Shown: positions 9,038-17,447 of the stretch, piece after piece
Position numbering within the stretch: the first letter of the stretch is position 1
Layout: the number at the start of each line of letters is the position of its first letter
NCBI RefSeq assembly: GCF_006717095.1
Contig: NZ_VFQE01000002.1
Location: 897,853 to 961,852, forward strand
DNA length: 64,000 nucleotides
Direction: 5' to 3'
Source: Blastococcus colisei
GTDB lineage: Bacteria > Actinomycetota > Actinomycetes > Mycobacteriales > Geodermatophilaceae
Translations under genes and position numbers: made by a program
Notes under the pieces: generated by a model
Databases searched by the model: none
The model's input: the letters and a program-made list of their open reading frames with translations, nothing else
What the model was told of the DNA's origin: nothing

Positions 9038-10136
9038 CGTCGAGCTCCCTGGTCCGCAGGCCCACCCGGACGACCGGGACGACGGCGAGCACCAGGACCG
9101 CCACCGCGACCGGCCCCGCCAGCGCCCAGGCCGCGAACACCAGCAGCGCGGCCACCTCGATGCCGAGGCCCGCGACCGACGTGATCGTCGCCCGGTGCGC
9201 GCTGGCGATCCCGTCCTGCAGCCGCGCCTCGGCCACGACGAGGACCGCGAGGTAGAGCGCGTAGAACACCGCGACGGCGCCCAGCGCCGCCGGCCGGGCC
9301 CAGACCGCGGCCACCGCCAGGCATCCGGCCGCGGCGACCAGCAGCCCGAGCAGCGCTCCGCCGGGCATGCGGCCGGCGATGCCTCCGAGCGCGGCGCCGG
9401 CGGCCCCGGCGAGGGCGATCACCAGCACCGCGAACGGGACGGCGGTGGTGGGCACCCCCCAGTCGCCGGCGAGCACGGGGAAGTACTCCTCGACCGCGTC
9501 CAGGCCGCCGATCAGCGCGACGGCGAGCACCAGCACCCGGAGAGCCGGGGAACGCAGCGCCTCGACGACGCCCTGGCGCAGCGACCCCCTCTCCGCGTCG
9601 TCCGCCGTCCGCCGTGCCTCGGGGAAGCGGAGGGCCAGCGCGGCGGCGGCCAGGCACACGGCGGCGCTCGCCCAGCCGACCAGCGGGTACCCACCGAGGG
9701 CGAACAGCGCGCTGGCGGCGAACGCCGTGGGCACCTGGACGACGAGCTCGGCGGAGGTCATCCAGCCGTTGATCCGGGCGTAGCTGTCGCTCGCGCCCAC
9801 CGCGGCCAGGCCGTCGTAGACCAGCGCCTCGGTCGCCCCGGAGACCAGCGCGCCGGCGACGCCCCACAGCACGAAGCCGACCGCGAAGGCCCATGCCTGC
9901 GGCGCCGCCGTCCACACGGCGAAGCCGGCGGCCTGCAGGACGCCGGCCAGGACCACCACCCCGCGGCGGGACCAGCGGTCGGCGAGCGCACCGGCGGGGA
10001 CCTCGGTGACGAAGGAGGTGACCGACCAGACGGCGAACAGCGCGGAGATCTGCCCGCCGGAGAGCCCGGTGTCGAGGAAGAGCAGCGCGTAGAGCGGGTA
10101 GAGCGGCACCAGCTCGGACAGCGCGGCCCAGCCCAC
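8994..10136 (-). CDS. MFS transporter
   Basis: A 380-residue major facilitator with 12 predicted helices; GALADRWSRRG between helices 2 and 3 is the usual MFS loop motif. Nothing in the sequence shows the substrate. The start is uncertain: GTG 10136 is the first usable codon, but it lies only about 10 residues before the first helix and has no clear ribosome site. A better-placed ATG at 10205 is in the same frame, yet it reads MPFR and then TGA (10191-10193) before the frame reopens into a plausible tail ending ARLAV. This may be a recent nonsense change near the N-terminus. Confidence 0.78.
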   Translation of the reverse strand: MGWAALSELVPLYPLYALLFLDTGLSGGQISALFAVWSVTSFVTEVPAGALADRWSRRGVVVLAGVLQAAGFAVWTAAPQAWAFAVGFVLWGVAGALVSGATEALVYDGLAAVGASDSYARINGWMTSAELVVQVPTAFAASALFALGGYPLVGWASAAVCLAAAALALRFPEARRTADDAERGSLRQGVVEALRSPALRVLVLAVALIGGLDAVEEYFPVLAGDWGVPTTAVPFAVLVIALAGAAGAALGGIAGRMPGGALLGLLVAAAGCLAVAAVWARPAALGAVAVFYALYLAVLVVAEARLQDGIASAHRATITSVAGLGIEVAALLVFAAWALAGPVAVAVLVLAVVPVVRVGLRTRELDVRPEEPERRPAERG

Positions 10137-10332
10137 GGCCAGGCGGGCGAGCGGCCGTGCGGCGGGCGGTAGGGCGTTCGGGGACGGGCGTCAACGGAAC
10201 GGCATGTGCGGAGGCTAACGCCGGTGGCGGGCCGACGCGACGGCTTTCCCGGCCCATCCCTCGATTACCGTGGCGCCGACGAACTGAACTGTCCGAGCAC
10301 CGCCCGGCAGTGCCGAGCGGAGGAGAGTTCTC

Positions 10333-10929
10333 GTGGTCCTGTCCGTCATCGCGACGGCGTTCATCCTGGTGCTGCCCGTCGAACTGCCGGACAAGACGCT
10401 CTTCGCCAGCCTGGTGCTCGCCACCCGCTTCGCGCCGCTCCCGGTGTTCGTCGGGGTCGGTGCGGCGTTCGGGCTGCAGGTCGCGATCGCGGTCACCGCC
10501 GGATCGCTGCTCTCGCTGCTGCCCGATGCGCTGGTCAGCGGCGTGGTCGCCGTCCTGTTCCTCGTCGGGGCGATCATCCTGTGGCGCAGCGCGAACAGCG
10601 GGCCCGAGGAGGAGCACCTCGACGAGACGAAGCAGGGCACCTCGTCCTTCCGCGTGGCCGCCATCTCCTTCGGCGTCCTGTTCGCCGCCGAGTGGGGCGA
10701 CCTGTCCCAGCTGGCCACCGCGGGGCTCGCCGCCCGCTACGACGAGCCGCTGTCGGTCTTCGTCGGCGCCTGGGCCGCGCTGCTCGTGGTGTCGGGCCTG
10801 GCGGTCTTCCTCGGCCGGACGCTCGCCGACCGGCTGCCCATCCCGCTGATCCGGCGGGTGGCGGCGGGCCTGTTCGTCGTCTTCGCGGTGTTCGCCGTCA
10901 TCGAGACCGTCCGCGCGCTCACCGGCTGA
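10333..10929 (+). CDS. TMEM165/GDT1 family cation transporter (UPF0016)
   Basis: A 198-residue membrane protein with two halves, each carrying the family's acidic motif: ELPDKT at residues 17-22 (normally ELGDKT) and EWGDLSQ at about 119-125. Relatives export Mn2+ or move Ca2+/Mn2+ against protons in bacteria, yeast and man. The start GTG 10333 has AGGAGAG six bases upstream. The gene stands alone between a divergent MFS gene and the palindrome split by IS element 1. A manganese riboswitch was looked for upstream and not recognised. Confidence 0.88.
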   Translation: MVLSVIATAFILVLPVELPDKTLFASLVLATRFAPLPVFVGVGAAFGLQVAIAVTAGSLLSLLPDALVSGVVAVLFLVGAIILWRSANSGPEEEHLDETKQGTSSFRVAAISFGVLFAAEWGDLSQLATAGLAARYDEPLSVFVGAWAALLVVSGLAVFLGRTLADRLPIPLIRRVAAGLFVVFAVFAVIETVRALTG

Positions 10930-10994
10930 CGTCGGCGGCGGGCCGCCCAGCTGCCACGCAGGCATAGGAACCTTTACCGGCGTTCTCAGGCGGC

Positions 10995-12316
10995 GGATTC
11001 AACTGGTCGTCGCAACACCAGCTTGTTGATCTTCGGAGAGTAGCTGGGCGAAGGCTTCGGCGGGGGTCTTGAAGCCGAGGGTCTTGCGGGGTCGGCCGTT
11101 GAGTCGGGTCTCGATGGCCTCGAGGTCGGCGATGGTGTGCACCGAGAGGTCGGTGCCCTTGGGCAGGTACTGGCGGAGCAGGCCGTTGGTGTTCTCGTTG
11201 GTGCCGCGCTGCCAGGGGCTGTGCGGATCGCAGAAGTAGATCGGCAGGTCGGCCGCGATGGTGATCTCGGTGTGCCTGGCCAACTCGATGCCCTGGTCCC
11301 AGGTCAGCGAGCGGCGCAGATGTACCGGCAGCGTGGCGATTTTGGTGGTGATGGCGTCGCGGACGGCTTCGGCACCGTGATCGGCCGGCAGGTGCAGGAG
11401 CATGGTGAACCGGGTGGTGCGCTCGACCAGGGTGCCGACCGCCGAGCCGCTGTCCTTGCCGACCATCAGGTCGCCTTCGAAGTGGCCGGGTACGGCGCGG
11501 TCGTCGGCCTCGGCGGGCCGCTCGGAGATCATGACTTTGTCCTTGATCCGTTCCCGGCGGCCATCGACACGACGGCGGGGCTTACGCAGCGCCCGCCCGG
11601 TGCGCAGGTGCTTGGTCAGCTCCCGGTTCAGCCCACCGCGGCCCTGGACGAACAGGGCCTGGTAGATCGCCTCATGTGAGATGCGCATCCGTTCATCGTC
11701 GAGGAAATCCACGACCAGACGGCCGGTGATCTGCTCGGGGCTCCAGCCCTCCTTCAACTGCCGCTGCACGTAGGCCTGCAGCTCGGGGAACTCGGCGATC
11801 TTGCTCGGCTTCGGGCGGCGGCCCCGCGCCTCGGCCTTGGCTTGCGCCGGCGCGGCCCGATAGCGCAGCCGTGGGCGCCGTCCCGGGCCCTGAGTCCCCG
11901 GCGCCGGCCCGGGGCGGTGCCGCTGGCCGACGGGCAGCGGCGGACGCCGCGGATAGCCCTCGAGTCGATTGCGGCGCAGCTCGCGGGAGACCGTCGAGGG
12001 ATGCCGGCCGATCTCGCGGGCGATGTCGGCCTGCGGCCAGCCCTCGGCCCAGCACAGGTCGATCGTCTCCCGCTCGGCCACGGTCAGGAATCGGTCGCTG
12101 GGCTCGGTCAATGCCATCGGCGCCATGCCGCCACCGTCGCGGAACCACCGCTGCCCAGTGTCGGCCGACACGCCGACCGCTTCCGCCGCCTGCTCCGTCG
12201 CCGATCCCGCAGCGATCAGCCGCCAGAACCTGCGCTCGATCTCCTTCGGCATCCGCGGACGCCCCATCGACACCACCCCACTTCACCGCGGGGTGTTGCA
12301 TCGACTCCTTGAACCC
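10995..12316 (-). mobile_element. IS30-family insertion sequence, element 1
   Basis: The ends were set by comparing all four ends of the two IS elements in this window. The left end starts GGATTCA and runs to GCAACACC (10995-11019); the right end (12292-12316) gives GGGTTCA...GCAACACC on the other strand, with 19 of 25 positions matching. The transposase stop codon lies inside the left repeat. No clean target duplication was found; the nearest is AGGCG against AAGCG at the borders, one mismatch. The transposase is intact, so the element may be active. Confidence 0.82.
10999..12276 (-). CDS. IS30 family transposase (element 1)
   Basis: 425 residues, complete. The N-terminus has two helix-turn-helix regions, ATEQAAEAVGVSADTGQRW and QADIAREIGRHPSTVSREL. 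The DDE core is visible: PGHFEGDLMVGK (first Asp), LTWDQGIEL (second Asp), and PWQRGTNENTNGLLRQYLPK with the Glu typical of IS30. Start is GTG 12276, or ATG 12267 (MGRPRMPKEIE), with a GTGGGGTGG ribosome-like stretch upstream. It is a clear relative, but not a close copy, of the transposase at 43408-44595, so the two elements arrived separately. Confidence 0.93.
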   Translation of the reverse strand: MVSMGRPRMPKEIERRFWRLIAAGSATEQAAEAVGVSADTGQRWFRDGGGMAPMALTEPSDRFLTVAERETIDLCWAEGWPQADIAREIGRHPSTVSRELRRNRLEGYPRRPPLPVGQRHRPGPAPGTQGPGRRPRLRYRAAPAQAKAEARGRRPKPSKIAEFPELQAYVQRQLKEGWSPEQITGRLVVDFLDDERMRISHEAIYQALFVQGRGGLNRELTKHLRTGRALRKPRRRVDGRRERIKDKVMISERPAEADDRAVPGHFEGDLMVGKDSGSAVGTLVERTTRFTMLLHLPADHGAEAVRDAITTKIATLPVHLRRSLTWDQGIELARHTEITIAADLPIYFCDPHSPWQRGTNENTNGLLRQYLPKGTDLSVHTIADLEAIETRLNGRPRKTLGFKTPAEAFAQLLSEDQQAGVATTS

Positions 12317-12369
12317 AAGCGCCCAGAACGCATGTAAAGGTTCCTATGCCTGGGAGCGTCCCGGCCGGT

Positions 12370-13350
12370 TCAGCCGCGGGTGACCAGGCCCTCCGACACC
12401 AGCCAGTCCAGCGCCACGTCCGCGGGCTGCTCGCCGCCGACGTCTACGCGGCTGTTGAGCTCGATCATCACCTCGTCGGTGAGCAGCGGGGTGATCCGGG
12501 CGAAGACGTCGGCGATCTCCGGGTGCGCCTCGAGCGTCTCGGTCAGCACCACCGGGGCCACGTTGTACGCCGGGAAGTACCCGCGGTCGTCCTCGAGCAC
12601 CGTCAGGTCCAGGGACTCGATCCGGCCGTCGGTCGTGAACACCTCGCCGAAGTTGCAGGCCCCGTTGTCGGTCGCGGTGTAGACCGCACCGGTGTCCAGG
12701 ACCCGGACGTTGTCCCGCGGCACGCCCTGCGGGTCGCCGAGCGGGATGCCGTAGGCCTCGAGCATGGGCTCGAACCCGTCGCTGCGGGTGGCGAACTCGG
12801 ACTCGACGCAGAACGTCCGCTCCTCCACCGGCAGTGCCGCGATGTCGGAGAGGCTGTCGATCCCGCCGAGCTCCGGCACGGCCTCGCTGCGGACGGCGAA
12901 GGCGTAGGTGTTGTTCATCGGCGCCGGCGGCAGCCAGGTGAGCCCGTTGGCGAGGTCGGCCTCCCGGACCGCCTCGTACTGCTCCTGCTGGTCCGGGATG
13001 CCCTCGGGCATGCCCAGGTAGTTCAGCCACCCGGTGCCGGTGTACTCCCACTGCATCTCGACGTCGCCACTGAGCATCGCGGCCCGGGCCGGCGCCGCAC
13101 CGGGGATGCCGCTGCGGTCGACGACGTCGAAGCCGGCGACCTGCAGGGCGATCACGGCGATCTTGCCCAGGATCAGCGCCTCGGTGAAGTTCTTGGTGCC
13201 GACCACGATCTCCGCGCCCTCGTCGGCGATCGGCTGGATCTCGCCCGGCTCCGCCTGCGGGGTGAAGGTGTTCGCGCTCTCCAGGCCGCAGCCGGCCACC
13301 AGCGCGGCGGACGTCAGCAGCGCGGCGGCGACGCCGAGCGGGGAACGCAT
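12370..13350 (-). CDS. Osmoprotectant/glycine betaine ABC transporter, substrate-binding lipoprotein
   Basis: 326 residues. The start ATG 13350 gives a lipoprotein signal with the lipobox LVAGC at about residues 17-21. The mature part has the OpuC/ProX-type features VVGTKNFTEALILGKI and WEYTGTGWLNYLG. It binds quaternary amines such as glycine betaine or choline outside the membrane and hands them to the two permeases. Its ATG overlaps the upstream permease stop (TGATG). It is the last gene of a four-gene operon running from 15983 down to 12370. Substrate choice among betaine, choline and carnitine is not resolved. Confidence 0.9.
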   Translation of the reverse strand: MRSPLGVAAALLTSAALVAGCGLESANTFTPQAEPGEIQPIADEGAEIVVGTKNFTEALILGKIAVIALQVAGFDVVDRSGIPGAAPARAAMLSGDVEMQWEYTGTGWLNYLGMPEGIPDQQEQYEAVREADLANGLTWLPPAPMNNTYAFAVRSEAVPELGGIDSLSDIAALPVEERTFCVESEFATRSDGFEPMLEAYGIPLGDPQGVPRDNVRVLDTGAVYTATDNGACNFGEVFTTDGRIESLDLTVLEDDRGYFPAYNVAPVVLTETLEAHPEIADVFARITPLLTDEVMIELNSRVDVGGEQPADVALDWLVSEGLVTRG

Positions 13351-14165
13351 CACAGTCCCTTCGGTCGGGCGACGTGCTCGACGACCCGCCCCAGCCAGTC
13401 GATGGCGAGCGCGAGCAGCGCCACGAGCACCGCCCCGCTGATCAGCAGGGAGTCCAGCGAGAGGGTGATGCCCGTGTTGATCAGCACGCCGAGCCCGCCC
13501 CCGTCGATGAAGGTGGCCAGCGTCGCGGTGCCGACGAGCAGCACGAGCGCGGTGCGCACGCCGGCGAGCAGCACCGGCACAGCCAGCGGGAGCTCCACGC
13601 GCAGGAGCACCGACAGGGCGCTCATGCCCATGCCGCGGCCGGCCTCGACCAGCCGCGGGTCGACGCCCTGGAGGCCGACCATGGTGTTGCGCAGCACCGG
13701 CAGGGCCGCGTAGACCACCAGGCCGACCACCGTCGCCCCGAAGCCGAACCCCAGCCAGGTGGCCAGGAGGACCAGCAGCCCGATCGCGGGAGCGGCCTGT
13801 CCGGTGTTGGCGATCCCGATGACGAGGGGGCTGAACCGGCGCAGCGGGCGACGGGTCAGCGCGATGCCCAGCGGGATCGCGATCACCAGCACGGTCGCCG
13901 CGGACGCCGCGGTCAGGTACAGGTGCTCCCGGATGCTGTTCCACAGCACGGTCCAGCCCAGCTGGCGGGCCTCGGTCTCGCTGAGCGTGGCCGTGAACCG
14001 CCACACCAGGAAGGCGAGGACGCCGAGGGCCACCAGGACCGGCTGCAGCAGCAGGGCGCGCCAGCCGCCGTCCCGGGACGCCGACGCGTCGGCCTGCCGG
14101 GCCGTCTCCTCCGGCGGCGGCCCCTGGGTCGCGTCGTCCGTGCGGGGCTCGGTGGATGCGGTCAT
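13350..14165 (-). CDS. Osmoprotectant ABC transporter permease (first of two)
   Basis: 271 residues with about six helices after a hydrophilic N-terminal stretch of about 35 residues. The permease domain shows NTGQAAPAIGLLVLL and YAALPVLRNTMVGLQGVDPRLVEAGRGMGMS, the EAA-type loop that contacts the ATPase, as in OpuCB/OpuCD and ProW. The start ATG 14165 overlaps the stop of the ATPase gene by four bases. It probably pairs with the second permease at 15342-15983 to form the channel, which fits the usual two-permease OpuC/OsmU arrangement. Confidence 0.9.
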   Translation of the reverse strand: MTASTEPRTDDATQGPPPEETARQADASASRDGGWRALLLQPVLVALGVLAFLVWRFTATLSETEARQLGWTVLWNSIREHLYLTAASAATVLVIAIPLGIALTRRPLRRFSPLVIGIANTGQAAPAIGLLVLLATWLGFGFGATVVGLVVYAALPVLRNTMVGLQGVDPRLVEAGRGMGMSALSVLLRVELPLAVPVLLAGVRTALVLLVGTATLATFIDGGGLGVLINTGITLSLDSLLISGAVLVALLALAIDWLGRVVEHVARPKGL

Positions 14166-15349
14166 CCGGCCACCTCGGCGCGGCTGCGCTGGATGGCGGC
14201 CATCACCGTCTCCACCGCCATCACCCCGGCCAGGCCGTCCCGCCGGCCGGTGACCACGACACCGCCCTGGCTGGCCGCCAGCATGGTGTCCAGCGCGTCG
14301 TTGAGGGTGGACCGGAGCCCCACGACGGGGAGCCGCTCGTCCACCGTGTCCGGGACCGTCGTCGTCCGGCCGAGCTCGGCCAGGGTGGGCCAGCTGATCG
14401 GCCGCCCCCGGCGGTCCAGCACCACGACGAAGTCGTCCCCGGCGGCCCGCGCCGCGGCCACCGCCTGCGTCGAGTCCGATCCGACGGCCGCCGTCGTCAC
14501 CTGCTTGAGCTCGACGTCGCCCACCCGCGTGAGCGTGAGCTGCTTGAGCGTCGCGCCGGCGCCGACGAAGTCGGCGACGTACTCCTCGGCCGGCTCGGCC
14601 AGGATCCGCTCCGGGGTGTCGTACTGCACGACGCGCGCACCGACGTCGAAGATGACGATCTTGTCGCCGAGCTTCACCGCCTCGTCGAAGTCGTGGGTGA
14701 CGAACACGATCGTCTTCCCGAGCTCGTCCTGGATGCGCAGCAGCTCGTCCTGGAGGCGCTGACGGGTGATCGGGTCGACCGCGCCGAACGGCTCGTCCAT
14801 GAGCAGGACCGGCGGGTCCGCGGCCAGCGCCCGGGCGACCCCGACCCGTTGCTGCTGCCCGCCGGAGAGCTCGCGGGGATACCGGTCGCGGTAGAGGGCG
14901 GGGTCGAGGCCGACCAGTTCGAGCAGCTCGTCCACCCGCGCGGCGATGCGCTCCTTGTCCCACTTGAGCATCTTCGGGACCAGCCCGATGTTGGTGGAGA
15001 CCGTCATGTGCGGGAACAGCCCGCCGGCCTGGATGACGTAACCGATCCGTCGCCGCAGCTGGTCGGCGTCCTGGTCCGTGACGTCCTCGTCGCCGAGGTG
15101 GATCCGCCCGCTGGAGGGCTCGATCAGCCGGTTGAGCATCTTCAGCAGCGTCGTCTTCCCGCAGCCGGAGGGGCCGACGAACATCACCGTGTCCCCCGCG
15201 GCGATCTCGAGGGTCACGTCGTCGACGGCGGGATGGTCCTGGCCGGGATAGCGCTTCGTCACGCCGTCCAGGCGGATGGCCACCCCGCTGATGTGCCGGG
15301 CGCCGTCCCCCGTCGTTCCGGCCGACGGCGCCGACGTTGTCTCAGACAC
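14162..15349 (-). CDS. Osmoprotectant ABC transporter ATP-binding protein with CBS domains
   Basis: 395 residues. Walker A GPSGCGKTTLLKMLNRL (about 59-75), ABC signature LSGGQQQRVGVARAL, Walker B PVLLMDEPFGAVDP, and switch His in VFVTHDFDEA. The C-terminal 120 residues form a CBS pair (TLNDALDTMLAASQGGVVVTGRRDGLAGVMAVE), which in OpuA-type ATPases senses ionic strength or nucleotide. GTG 15349 overlaps the end of the upstream permease gene by eight bases. It energises both permeases of this operon. Confidence 0.94.
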   Translation of the reverse strand: MSETTSAPSAGTTGDGARHISGVAIRLDGVTKRYPGQDHPAVDDVTLEIAAGDTVMFVGPSGCGKTTLLKMLNRLIEPSSGRIHLGDEDVTDQDADQLRRRIGYVIQAGGLFPHMTVSTNIGLVPKMLKWDKERIAARVDELLELVGLDPALYRDRYPRELSGGQQQRVGVARALAADPPVLLMDEPFGAVDPITRQRLQDELLRIQDELGKTIVFVTHDFDEAVKLGDKIVIFDVGARVVQYDTPERILAEPAEEYVADFVGAGATLKQLTLTRVGDVELKQVTTAAVGSDSTQAVAAARAAGDDFVVVLDRRGRPISWPTLAELGRTTTVPDTVDERLPVVGLRSTLNDALDTMLAASQGGVVVTGRRDGLAGVMAVETVMAAIQRSRAEVAG

Positions 15350-15983
15350 GGATCCCCCTGGGGGTGGTGAGCCGACCCGCCACGACGAGCAGCAGGTCGA
15401 GGACGAGGGCCAGCAGGACGATGGCGATCGTCCCGGTGAGCGCGGAGTTGAGGGCGTTGGCGCCGCCGAGCCGGGAGAGGCCGGAGAAGATGAACCCGCC
15501 GAGGCCGGGCCCGAGCACGTAGGCGGCGATGGCGGCGATGCCCATGACCATCTGGGTGGACACCCGGATGCCGGCGAGGATCACCGGCCAGGCCAGCGGG
15601 AGTTCGACGCGCAGCAGGGTGCGCATCCGGCTCATCCCGATGCCGCGGGCGGACTCCACGAGCGACCGGTCGACACCGGCCAGCCCCACGACCGCGTTGC
15701 GCAGCACCGGGAGCGCCGCGTAGAAGGTGATCGCGATGACCGCCGGCGTGATGCCGAACCCGAACGGCGCCAGCAGGATGCCCAGGAGCGCGAACGCGGG
15801 AACGGTGAGGCCGACGGCCGAGAACCCGTTGGCGGCGGCCGTCGCGGCCGGGTTCCGGTAGACCAGGACCGCCAGCGCGACCGCGATCAGCGACCCGAGG
15901 ACGACGCACTGGACCACGAGGCTGACGTGCTGGAACGCCTGGAAGGCGATGAGCCCGCGGCGATCGACCACGTACTCCCACAT
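15342..15983 (-). CDS. Osmoprotectant ABC transporter permease (second; first gene of the operon)
   Basis: 213 residues. ATG 15983 (MWEYVVDRRG) is preferred, with GGGAGAGG about nine bases upstream; a longer frame to 16082 adds an Arg/Pro-rich stretch with no membrane character. It has the same EAA-type loop as its partner, YAALPVLRNAVVGLAGVDRSLVESARGIGMS. As the first gene, its upstream region 15984-16309 should hold the operon promoter, where osmotic control would act. Confidence 0.9.
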   Translation of the reverse strand: MWEYVVDRRGLIAFQAFQHVSLVVQCVVLGSLIAVALAVLVYRNPAATAAANGFSAVGLTVPAFALLGILLAPFGFGITPAVIAITFYAALPVLRNAVVGLAGVDRSLVESARGIGMSRMRTLLRVELPLAWPVILAGIRVSTQMVMGIAAIAAYVLGPGLGGFIFSGLSRLGGANALNSALTGTIAIVLLALVLDLLLVVAGRLTTPRGIRV

Positions 15984-16309
15984 GGGGCAGCGCCTCTCCC
16001 GGCCGCATGCGCGCCGCGTTCTCGTCCATGTCCCCGGCCCGGACCAGGAAGGTCCCGGGCACACGGGGTTCGACGTTGGCACATCCGGCCTCGGACCGGC
16101 GACCCGAACATGACTGCGATCGTGTGACGACCCGGTGGGTTCCCGGAAGCTGACGGACAGTGATCATTGACGGGATGGGCCGGGTGGTCGACCGTCGAGC
16201 CGGGTTACGGCCCGGCTGGACGGTCGGTCCGGCGGCTGAACCCACCCGAGAGGCGGACGTCACCCGCCGGACGGGTGCGCCCGGCCCGCCGTGACCCCAT
16301 CCTGGCGCT
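15984..16309. other. Non-coding gap between the osmoprotectant operon and the first FUSC-like gene
   Basis: About 326 bp lie between two divergent genes, so promoters for both should be here. I see no conserved RNA, no strong palindrome and no convincing small gene. The TGATCATTGACGG stretch near 16160 is the only AT-richer part and might mark a promoter, but this is a weak guess. Confidence 0.4.
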
Positions 16310-17401
16310 ATGGGGTGGGTGATCGCACGGCTGCAGCAGCCGTGGGTGCAGCGGGCGATACGGGCGGCGCTGGCGGCCGGGCTGTCGTGGCAGGTGGCCG
16401 TCCTGCTGCCACCGCTGCTGTCGGACTACGCCTACTACGCCCCGCTGGGCGCGGTGATCGCCGTCCACCCGACGATCGCGGACTCGGCGAACGCGGCATG
16501 GCGGTCGGTCTTCGCGATGCTCATGGGGTTCGCCCTCGCCTTCGGCGTCTACGAGCTGACCCGGCAGGTCCCGAACGCCCTGACGATCGCGCTCATCGTG
16601 GCCCTGGCCGTCGGCATCGAGCAGTGGCGGCGGGTGCTGCGTGACCAGGCGAGCTGGGTCAGCTTCGCCGCGGTGCTCATGATCACCGTCGGGGCCGGCG
16701 AGCCGGGCCCCTACGTCCTCCGGTACGCAGGGCTGACCCTCCTGGGTGCGGCGATCGGCGTGCTGGTCACGGCGGTGCTGTTCCCGCCGTTGCAGCTGAC
16801 CACGGCGGTGGACCGGATCTCCGCGGCCCGGGCCCTGCTCGCCGGGCACCTGGAGACGATGGCGACCGCGCTGCGCAGCGGCCGGGTGCCCGAACCCGAC
16901 CAGTGGAACGCGCGGCGGAAGGACCTCGACCGCGCTCTGGAGCGCATGCGCGCCGCCGAGGTGGTGGTCGAGCGGGCCCGGCGGGCCAATCCGCGGGCGC
17001 GCAGGTGGCAGGGCGCCGCGGCGAGCATCCGGGAGCAGTCCCGCGCCCTGGACCGCGTCGCCGTCCTGATCGACGACCTCACCACGCTGGTCGTCGAGTT
17101 CCAGCCGCATCGCCGCGGCCTGGACCGGGTGGACGACGGAACCGGCTGGGTGGTCGCCGACGCCCTCGACGGGCTGGCCGGCGTCGTCCGGATCCCGTAC
17201 CACGCCACGGACACCGAGCCCGACGAACGGGACCGGGCCATCGACGCCGCCGTCTCGGCGGCCGGGCGGCTGACCGCGCTGCTGCGGGACTCCGCCATCG
17301 GCGACGACGAGGGCTTCTTCGCCCTGGGCGCCGTGGCGGTGGGGATGCACCGGTCGCTGCACGTGCTCGAGGCGCACCTCCGCTGGCCGCAGCCGGCCTG
17401 A
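16310..17401 (+). CDS. FUSC-like integral membrane protein, paralogue 1
   Basis: 363 residues. The first 165 or so form about six helices; the rest is a soluble, Arg-rich helical region (VVERARRANPRARRWQG). DYAYYAPLGAVIAVHPTIADS in the first helices matches the FUSC/aromatic acid exporter type, in which YxPLGA-like motifs recur. Its substrate is not known. It lies 46 bp from a second copy of the same family, so the pair came from a tandem duplication. The ATG at 16310 places the first helix at residue 15. Confidence 0.75.
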   Translation: MGWVIARLQQPWVQRAIRAALAAGLSWQVAVLLPPLLSDYAYYAPLGAVIAVHPTIADSANAAWRSVFAMLMGFALAFGVYELTRQVPNALTIALIVALAVGIEQWRRVLRDQASWVSFAAVLMITVGAGEPGPYVLRYAGLTLLGAAIGVLVTAVLFPPLQLTTAVDRISAARALLAGHLETMATALRSGRVPEPDQWNARRKDLDRALERMRAAEVVVERARRANPRARRWQGAAASIREQSRALDRVAVLIDDLTTLVVEFQPHRRGLDRVDDGTGWVVADALDGLAGVVRIPYHATDTEPDERDRAIDAAVSAAGRLTALLRDSAIGDDEGFFALGAVAVGMHRSLHVLEAHLRWPQPA

Positions 17402-17447
17402 GCCCCGCCGCGGTTGACCGACCCGCCCCAGGGAACGGTCTGACCTC

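Larger units (their letters stand above)
10959..12352. repeat. Intergenic palindrome (type 2) split by IS element 1
   Basis: Two inverted 28-bp arms, 10959-10986 and 12325-12352, match at 26 of 28 positions (core GGCATAGGAACCTTTAC, then GCGTTCT). They flank the IS but lie outside its own terminal repeats. A related, uninterrupted palindrome with the same core and the same GCGTTCT follows the acyl-CoA ligase gene (46352-46410). The arms are therefore best read as a pre-existing bidirectional hairpin between the convergent GDT1-like and osmoprotectant genes, later opened by the insertion. Confidence 0.7.

Noticed and set aside
10206..10332. A manganese riboswitch before the GDT1-like gene
   Set aside because: The conserved loop sequences of the yybP-ykoY type could not be found.
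10959..12352. The 28-bp arms as terminal inverted repeats of IS element 1
   Set aside because: The second IS lacks them, both IS elements share other ends further inside, and a similar palindrome exists without an IS at 46352.
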